Below, in pieces: positions 58,262 through 64,000 of a DNA stretch of 64,000 nucleotides (positions are counted from its first letter, which is position 1; each line of letters begins with the position of its first letter). The stretch comes from Vibrio cidicii (GTDB taxonomy: Bacteria; Pseudomonadota; Gammaproteobacteria; Enterobacterales; Vibrionaceae). A program made the translations under genes and the position numbers. The DNA lies in the NCBI RefSeq assembly GCF_009763805.1, contig NZ_CP046803.1:806001-870000 (forward strand). Reading direction: 5' to 3'. The notes beneath the pieces are model-generated. The model ran no database searches. It saw nothing but the letters and a program-made list of their open reading frames with translations, and had not been told where the DNA came from.

Positions 58262-59098
58262 ATGGAAATCCAAAAAATCGTATTGAACGGCCGCCAATAC
58301 CGCTACCGCGCTTATCCAAGCAAACATTCCGACCAATTTGCGATCTTTTTGCTTGGCGCTCTGCAAGATATCGAAAGCGTACATGCCTATTCGACCCGCT
58401 TCGCCACACAGCTGAACTGCATTACGATTGAAGTCCCGGGCACAGGCCGCACCACGCCGTTGGATTCAACCATCAGCATTCGCGAACAAGCAAAAATGCT
58501 CAAAGACCTCATTCACTATTTAGGCATAGATAAAGCCCACGTGATGGGATTCTCTTACGCCACTGCGGTTGCGGTGGAGCTGTGCGACCTTTGGCCGAAC
58601 GTGCTCAGCCTCTCCATTTGTGGCGGCGTTCCCGGCATTCCCTCTTCTGGCCGTTTTGCCACCAAGAAAATGATTGCGGCCGCCATGGAGAGCCCAGTGG
58701 CATTCGCCAAAAGTTTTACTCATTCATTGACGATCACGCATCCAGATATTCCCAGAAACAGCGCCATCATTCGTGCCACAGAGCGAGAAGTCAGCAAAAT
58801 GGAGCAAGAACGCATTGATGTATTCTTTGAGAACTCCGTTCGCTTATTAGTTCATACGCCAGCAAATATTGAAAATATCAATATCCCCTGCACTATTTGT
58901 GTCGGTGAATTTGATCCTTATGTCACCAAAGAAGTGGCGCAAGAATTTTCTGCCAAACTCAATCGAAGTCACTTTATTGTGATCAAAAATGCGGACCATC
59001 TAGTCCATTTACAACATCCAGACAAAGTCGCGGATATATTAATCGCCCAAGCCGCTTCATCTGTTGCGTTGCAAAAAACATTCGCCAGCCTAACGTAA
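58262..59098 (+). CDS. Alpha/beta-hydrolase
   Basis: A 278-residue alpha/beta-hydrolase with the nucleophile elbow GFSYA (Ser98), an acid candidate in GEFDPYV and His in ADHLVHLQHP. ITIEVPGTGRTTPLD is the HG-equivalent and cap-entry region. ATG 58262 follows AAGGAG; the upstream in-frame stretch from 58175 is a hydrophobic artefact and was excluded. Ester, lactone or thioester cleavage is possible; no substrate can be assigned. The divergent small acidic gene and the convergent HTH regulator at 59197 may belong to the same unit. Confidence 0.82.
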   Translation: MEIQKIVLNGRQYRYRAYPSKHSDQFAIFLLGALQDIESVHAYSTRFATQLNCITIEVPGTGRTTPLDSTISIREQAKMLKDLIHYLGIDKAHVMGFSYATAVAVELCDLWPNVLSLSICGGVPGIPSSGRFATKKMIAAAMESPVAFAKSFTHSLTITHPDIPRNSAIIRATEREVSKMEQERIDVFFENSVRLLVHTPANIENINIPCTICVGEFDPYVTKEVAQEFSAKLNRSHFIVIKNADHLVHLQHPDKVADILIAQAASSVALQKTFASLT

Positions 59099-59196
59099 AA
59101 ACTTAGGGTATTTTCATTTTTCATGCATTTATAATCAACTCAAGTCGCTGTGCAATTTGGGTTGATTATTTTCACTCACCTTATCAATATCACATT

Positions 59197-60081
59197 TTAT
59201 ATGTATATCTTTGACAAACTCATCAATATATCAACGGCGCTATTTTTTCGTGACTTTTCAACCTTGGTCAAAGCTTCCACAATCAACGCATCGCGCACAT
59301 GCTGCACCTGACGCAACTGATGGAACTCAGGAAACTGTCGCATCTCGCTGGTAAAGTTAACGTGTGAGCTCAATTGAAAACCGAGCTTAACTCTAAAGCC
59401 AATCGCTACGGGGAAATCGCGTACCTTGTTCACATCTTCCAAAATTTGGTACTGATATTCTGAAATACCCAGTACACGCGCAATGGTTTCCAGTGGAATG
59501 TTGTGCTGCAAACGAAACCGTTTTACGGTAATCGCCACAGAGCGATAGTAGTCAATTGCAAAGTCGTGGATATCCAGCACAGGAGGGGGAAGCAGCTCGT
59601 TGTAGTTACTCAGCAAACCGGTTTGCGATTCAAGCTCACTTTTGAAGCGAAGAAACGCCACGCGGTCCTCTTCATTCATTAAGTTCGCCACTAACTCCAA
59701 ATATAACTTGAACTGATCACTGGGCAGTCGGCCAATACAGAGCAGCGCCTCAATGGCTTTGTCATCCATGCCACGAAACTGCTCTTTCATTTTCAGGCCA
59801 TAGTAAAAGCTGGTCATCGGCACCATCATGACCCAAGTTAGCGCGGCCACCACATGAATGGGGCGCATCGACGGATAACTTTGCTGCATGTAACGCTTGA
59901 GCGTTGAGCCATTGATACCCGAGAAACGTTGCTCGAGCTGCTTGAAGGAGATACCTTGAGCTCGGCGTACGTAAGACATAGAGACCGCCATATCCGTGTC
60001 AATGTTTTGCAGCAGCGTATCCATTTTGCGGATTTCTTGCTCAGACACGGCGACATTGAAGCTTTCCTTGCTGTTTTGCAT
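59197..60081 (-). CDS. Putative regulator with two helix-turn-helix segments
   Basis: A 294-residue mostly helical protein. One HTH-like segment is near residues 44-68 (ISFKQLEQRFSGINGSTLKRYMQQS) and another near 196-220 (IPLETIARVLGISEYQYQILEDV), the second Xre-like. A hydrophobic stretch (HVVAALTWVMMVPMTSFYYGL) lies between them. I do not recognise a named family. It is convergent with the alpha/beta-hydrolase gene and preceded by a long gene-free region that may hold its promoter and targets. Confidence 0.7.
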   Translation of the reverse strand: MQNSKESFNVAVSEQEIRKMDTLLQNIDTDMAVSMSYVRRAQGISFKQLEQRFSGINGSTLKRYMQQSYPSMRPIHVVAALTWVMMVPMTSFYYGLKMKEQFRGMDDKAIEALLCIGRLPSDQFKLYLELVANLMNEEDRVAFLRFKSELESQTGLLSNYNELLPPPVLDIHDFAIDYYRSVAITVKRFRLQHNIPLETIARVLGISEYQYQILEDVNKVRDFPVAIGFRVKLGFQLSSHVNFTSEMRQFPEFHQLRQVQHVRDALIVEALTKVEKSRKNSAVDILMSLSKIYI

Positions 60082-60671
60082 AAGGCCTGTTTACAACTCA
60101 TTCAACAGTCACTCTCCAATGCACATTCATTAGAGCCCGATTGCTTGCCAGTCCACAGCCTAAGCCGTTTTAAGCAAACTTCCGCCCTGCGAAGGTTGAC
60201 ACAAAAATGACACCAAATTGTAATATTTTGTAAAGCGCAGAGCAGCTCGACGAAAATACCAGATGTCAACGCTTGGGTCTACTCAAGCAACTGATATCAA
60301 AAACGTTCTAGTCTAGCATTTGTACACAATATAAGAACTTAGTACAGCTCTTCTGCCGCACGCTCGAACCGTTGCGCTAGGTCGGCGCTTAGCTCCACTG
60401 CCATTCTTTGGGCAAGCGCAGGGATGTAACGCAGCGAGAGATCTTGAAGCTTGCCTCGCAACCTAAACACAAACCTCTAATAGTTCACTGCTCACTCAAT
60501 GAAGCGACATCTACCATCAAACAGATTGGGATTAAGAGACGTAAATTAGCAGGTGAAAGCAAGTACGCTGAACTGCTCTGGCATTCACTTGTGAAAAGAA
60601 CATCGGTGATGTGAACACGCGGCACTAATACAAATTACAAATTACAAATTAAAAGGTGTCGCATGTTTTGG
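60082..60671. other. Long gene-poor interval
   Basis: About 590 bp between the HTH regulator start and the stop of the hybrid kinase. A 68-codon frame (60408-60614, TTG start) has no ribosome-binding site or recognisable domain and is not called. The part near 60082-60330 is AT-rich and probably contains the regulator's promoter. The only other structure seen is the repeat at 60630-60650. Confidence 0.4.
60630..60650. repeat. Three tandem ACAAATT repeats
   Basis: ACAAATT is repeated three times head to tail 22 bp after the kinase gene's stop. It is a short simple repeat, not a CRISPR; function unknown. Confidence 0.7.
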
Positions 60672-63600
60672 TCATACTGGACTCGCTATCGCTTCCATCA
60701 ATTTTGAATACTCTTGCTTGGCTTGGTGATACGTGGTTTCAATCTGAGTGATATCGCACTCTTCTTGTTTACGTGCTTCTTTTTCCATCTCAGCCAACAT
60801 TTCTCGAAGATCTTGTGCGCCGATGTCGCCGCATAAACCTTTCAGCTTGTGGCTCCACTGTGTAACTTCATGAATGTTACGTGCGGAGATTTCAGATTCC
60901 AATTTTTCCATATATTCAACCGAAGAGGCCTGGAACATAGTAACGATTTTATCCAACAGCGCCTGATTCCCTGCCATGCGCTTTAAAGCCTGATCTTTTT
61001 TCCAACCTTTATAAGTCGCCTCGGGTTCTTGTTGAATCTGCAATGCTTCTGCACCTCGTTGCTTCTGATATTTTTTCGTCCAGCGTGATACTTTCTCCAC
61101 CAGCCTCTCCGAGTCGACTGGCTTGGTGATGTAATCACTCATACCGTGTGCCAAACATTTTTCTTTTTCACCAGAAAAGGCGTTTGCCGTCATCGCGATG
61201 ATCGGCACATTACTGTGGCCATATTTTTGAGAGTTGTAACGCAGCTGTCGAGCACACTCGTAGCCGTCCATCACTGGCATCTGACAATCCATCAAAATAC
61301 AGTGGTAAGCTTTACCCTCAATATGTTTCTCCATCACCAAATTAAGCGCATCCAAACCATTGGAGACACAATCGATCTGCGCATTAAGCGGAGCTAAAAA
61401 GCCTTTGGCCACTTCCTGATTGATGTCGTTGTCGTCCACAATCATCACTCGTATCCCCGTCAAGTCAACCCGGCACGACGAAACGACACGTTTCTCTGTC
61501 CCTTCTTTGTCATCTTCTACTGTTGAATTTGAGCCTATTAATACCGCTAATAAATCCTCGCTCAAAATCGGTTTAGACACCACAGTCACTGCAAGTTCTC
61601 CTCCCATTTGATACGGCGGTAACGGCGTCGAAGCGTTCAGTTCAACCCATTTAAGTGCTGAATGTGAGGTGGATGATATGTGTTCTTTCGCCGCTTTGAT
61701 TAACGCTTTGTAGTGACATGATTCGGCTTCAAAGATAACCGCGTCCAACGACTTCTCATTTAGCCACTGTGCAATAGGCAACTTAGGTTCAAATACCTGC
61801 CCACCCCAACTCAGGATCATTTTCGCCACAACTTTGCTTAACGAATCATTGTTTAGGCATAAACCAATGCGCTGACCTTGCAACTCTGCGGCCAACGAAC
61901 CACTGTTGCATTCTGATTCCGGCATATCGAGATAGAAATAGAAATGACTTCCCTTACCTTGAATCGACTCAAAGCCAATATCACCATTCATTAACTGGCA
62001 CAACTGACGACAGATAGATAACCCTAAGCCTGTCCCGCCAAACTTGGTCGCTGTCTCGGACGATTCTTGTGAGAAAGGCAGAAAGAGCTTGTGCTGATTT
62101 TCCTGAGCAATGCCAATTCCAGTATCAAAAATATCAACACTCAACCGCACGCTACCCTGTTCCAGCGTGCTAGTGGACGCAACGACACGAATTTCCCCTT
62201 CATTGGTAAATTTGATCGCATTGTTGAGCAAATTATTGATCACTTGCTTGAGACGATTAGGGTCGGAAATGACTCGAGAATGGTGAATATTGGTGGTGTC
62301 GATAATCAACTCCAGCCCTTTCTCTATTGCTTTAACCGACATCGACTGAACAATACTTTCAACCTCCTCACGCGGTGAAAATTCTTGATTATGCACTTCT
62401 AGTTTACCCGATTCGATTTTCGACAAATCAAGAATATCGTTTATCAGTACGGCTAAAGTACTGACGCTACGTTCAGCCATAGTAAGATATTTTTGCTGGC
62501 TGGAAGTGAGCGGATCATTTTGAATTAAGTTGAGTGTGCCCATTATGCCATTGAGCGGCGTTCTCATTTCATGGCTGATGGTGGAGATAAAATTACTTTT
62601 CGCCAAGCTCGCCTCCATCGCTTGTTTGTGAGCAATTTCTAGCTCTTCGCTGTGTCGTTTCAGCTCTTCCGTACGCTCTCTGACCTGAGCGTTGCTCTGC
62701 TTTAACAACTCTTCGCTACGGACTTCGGAAGTAATATCTCTTAACCTCAGCGCGAACGATTCCATTGACGATGAGCGATGGATGATGGGAGACAAACTGA
62801 TATCCAAATGTTTCAGATAGCCACTTTTATCATCAAAAGTATCTTTGAACGCCAACACGGAACCTTTGTTTTTCGAGACGGCCAGTTGCTTGAGTAAATC
62901 GGCGTTGTGTAGCTTAACAAACTCAGAGACTGGCTTGTTGAGCACCGACGATTGCGGCACGCCAAAAAGCTGCGCCGCAGCGTGGTTCCATGTTTTGATT
63001 AAGCCAGTTTCATCAATACAGATGAGCGCATCCACTGATCCATCAACAATTGCTTGAAAAGTTGAACTGGCATTGTTCAACTTGGTGCTGGCGCGATAGG
63101 AACGATAGAACACCAAGGTGATCATGGCGAGAATAGAGACGGAAATACCACCCATGGTAATAATTTCTCGATGCCTTGCGTTGATCCTTTGATCGATAAC
63201 GGTTTGGTTCAACAAGCTATAAACGAACAGATGTTCATCTCGGCTCGTACCGGTATACACCACTTCCCTATCCGCTAACCATTGAGTTTGTCCTCCCGAT
63301 TTTTCGGCAATGCTGGCCAAGCCTTCGGTACCGAATGGAGTGATCTCATAAAGACTCGTCAGTGTCCAAGACGGGTTCAACTGCGCAGAAAAATTCAGTT
63401 TACTGTTGGTCGAAAAAACAAAACTGCCTGTTTGATCAACCAGCCAGAACTCATTGATAAACCCCGTTTCTGTGACAAAACGTTGAATAAGTTCAGTGGC
63501 ATCAACATTCATGATCAAGAAGCCAAAACGATCACCACCATGACCGAATATCGGCATTGCGATGCGATAAACAGGTTGGGCAGGAAAAACAATTTTCCCA

Positions 63601-64000
63601 TATTCACGGTTCAAGTTGATAGGTGAGACATACACCTCACCAAACTCCAATTCTGCTGCTGCAGCGAAATAGGACTCATCCCTTTTGTCTTGCAAGCGCT
63701 GCTCTGGCACGGCAACCACTCGGCCACCATCTCGGTCTACACGCAAGAACTCTCGCCCATCTTCAACAGTGATAATGCGCAGTTGGATAAGCTCGCTGTT
63801 GTTTTCAATCAACGCTTTGAAAATAACATCCAATCGGCTTTTCCACTGTGCGAGTGTAGTGTTGTCCATAGGATCGTTACCATTGTTCTCCAACGCACGG
63901 CCAATGCCTGAGATAGGTGGGGTGGAATGAAGAAATTTTAACAAACCGATATTTGAAGCGATACTTTTCTCTAGCAACGAGACTTTACTTTTCGTTGCAG
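60672..64000 (-). CDS. Hybrid sensor histidine kinase (Cache-PAS-HK-REC-HPt), 5' partial
   Basis: At least 1109 residues; the frame stays open to the window edge, so the start is missing. Order: periplasmic Cache-like sensor (LRIITVEDGREFLRVDRDGG, then FGEVYVSPINLNREYG), TM (EIITMGGISVSILAMITLVFY), PAS (STFQAIVDGSVDALICIDETG), coiled coil, HisKA (FISTISHEMRTPLNGIMG), HATPase, a degenerate receiver-like segment, an active receiver (HCILMDCQMPVMDGYE) and an HPt domain (SHKLKGLCGDIG). The BarA/TorS-like layout implies a separate response regulator outside the window. Confidence 0.92.
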   Translation of the reverse strand, partial: ATKSKVSLLEKSIASNIGLLKFLHSTPPISGIGRALENNGNDPMDNTTLAQWKSRLDVIFKALIENNSELIQLRIITVEDGREFLRVDRDGGRVVAVPEQRLQDKRDESYFAAAAELEFGEVYVSPINLNREYGKIVFPAQPVYRIAMPIFGHGGDRFGFLIMNVDATELIQRFVTETGFINEFWLVDQTGSFVFSTNSKLNFSAQLNPSWTLTSLYEITPFGTEGLASIAEKSGGQTQWLADREVVYTGTSRDEHLFVYSLLNQTVIDQRINARHREIITMGGISVSILAMITLVFYRSYRASTKLNNASSTFQAIVDGSVDALICIDETGLIKTWNHAAAQLFGVPQSSVLNKPVSEFVKLHNADLLKQLAVSKNKGSVLAFKDTFDDKSGYLKHLDISLSPIIHRSSSMESFALRLRDITSEVRSEELLKQSNAQVRERTEELKRHSEELEIAHKQAMEASLAKSNFISTISHEMRTPLNGIMGTLNLIQNDPLTSSQQKYLTMAERSVSTLAVLINDILDLSKIESGKLEVHNQEFSPREEVESIVQSMSVKAIEKGLELIIDTTNIHHSRVISDPNRLKQVINNLLNNAIKFTNEGEIRVVASTSTLEQGSVRLSVDIFDTGIGIAQENQHKLFLPFSQESSETATKFGGTGLGLSICRQLCQLMNGDIGFESIQGKGSHFYFYLDMPESECNSGSLAAELQGQRIGLCLNNDSLSKVVAKMILSWGGQVFEPKLPIAQWLNEKSLDAVIFEAESCHYKALIKAAKEHISSTSHSALKWVELNASTPLPPYQMGGELAVTVVSKPILSEDLLAVLIGSNSTVEDDKEGTEKRVVSSCRVDLTGIRVMIVDDNDINQEVAKGFLAPLNAQIDCVSNGLDALNLVMEKHIEGKAYHCILMDCQMPVMDGYECARQLRYNSQKYGHSNVPIIAMTANAFSGEKEKCLAHGMSDYITKPVDSERLVEKVSRWTKKYQKQRGAEALQIQQEPEATYKGWKKDQALKRMAGNQALLDKIVTMFQASSVEYMEKLESEISARNIHEVTQWSHKLKGLCGDIGAQDLREMLAEMEKEARKQEECDITQIETTYHQAKQEYSKLMEAIASPV

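Noticed and set aside
60408..60614. Possible 68-residue gene
   Set aside because: TTG start without Shine-Dalgarno, no recognisable domain, and it lies in a region of weak coding character.
60630..60650. CRISPR-like repeat
   Set aside because: Three 7-bp units without spacers are a simple tandem repeat, and no cas gene is in the window.

Overview
The window looks like a Vibrio chromosome segment. It carries a two-domain secreted leucyl aminopeptidase of the Vibrio type, a thermostable-haemolysin (delta-VPH) family gene, a candidate HapR/LuxR-type half-site, and many sensory genes (chemoreceptor, GGDEF, HD-GYP, two large hybrid kinases). Base composition is near 50% G+C by eye. The density of regulators and single-function operons suggests an accessory-rich replicon such as chromosome 2, but I cannot prove the replicon or species from sequence alone. 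No rRNA, tRNA, CRISPR, prophage or integron was seen.

Layout. 1-8.2 kb: end of a Gfo/Idh/MocA oxidoreductase, a TetR repressor with a clear operator driving a metallo-beta-lactamase-fold lipoprotein, a VOC/unknown/VOC operon, an RhlE-type helicase, the secreted aminopeptidase and a GNAT enzyme. 8.2-17 kb: a chemoreceptor, a sigma-54-dependent acetaldehyde dehydrogenase with its AcoR-like activator, a small exported protein and a membrane PAS-PAS-GGDEF cyclase. 17-26 kb: GST/LysR pair, periplasmic rhodanese, a LuxR-type regulator, tyrosyl-tRNA synthetase, a coupled DeoR-oxidoreductase-UPF0303 operon and a periplasmic alpha-amylase. 26-40 kb: DoxX-pirin, a Fic toxin with a hidden 51-residue antitoxin, an AAA ATPase, EamA transporter/MocR regulator, ACT protein, an HD-GYP response regulator with an MHYT hybrid kinase, and a phytase-like exported protein.

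40.6-44.7 kb: a three-gene operon encodes a 691-residue ferritin-like protein with a nine-cysteine C-terminal tail, a DUF692/MNIO enzyme and its DUF2063 partner. It is arranged like a bufferin/RiPP-modification cassette, but with an enzyme-sized candidate substrate. 46.8-47.0 kb: a 266-bp MITE with perfect 17-bp terminal repeats.

47.2-53.6 kb: a tightly packed seven-gene operon links a thermostable-haemolysin/GNAT-fold protein, an AMP-dependent acyl ligase, a haem-oxygenase-like di-iron protein, an SDR, a TPR lipoprotein-like protein and a PmrA/QseB-type two-component system. A PmrA-box-like site lies in front of the first gene. I read it as a candidate self-regulated small-molecule (possibly acyl-derived) biosynthesis and sensing system. 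The right end has a small membrane protein, a DsbA-like/MBL operon with a divergent LysR, a second RhlE-type helicase, an alpha/beta-hydrolase, an unusual double-HTH regulator and the 3' part of a hybrid kinase.

Sequence quality. Fourteen genes are interrupted by a single-base frameshift. In thirteen of them reading is restored by removing one A from the pentamer GAAAC (or T from GTTTC), that is, the expected sequence is GAAC/GTTC. This motif bias suggests a systematic artefact, possibly caused by a DNA modification at GAAC, rather than thirteen real pseudogenes. I therefore annotate these genes as single CDSs.
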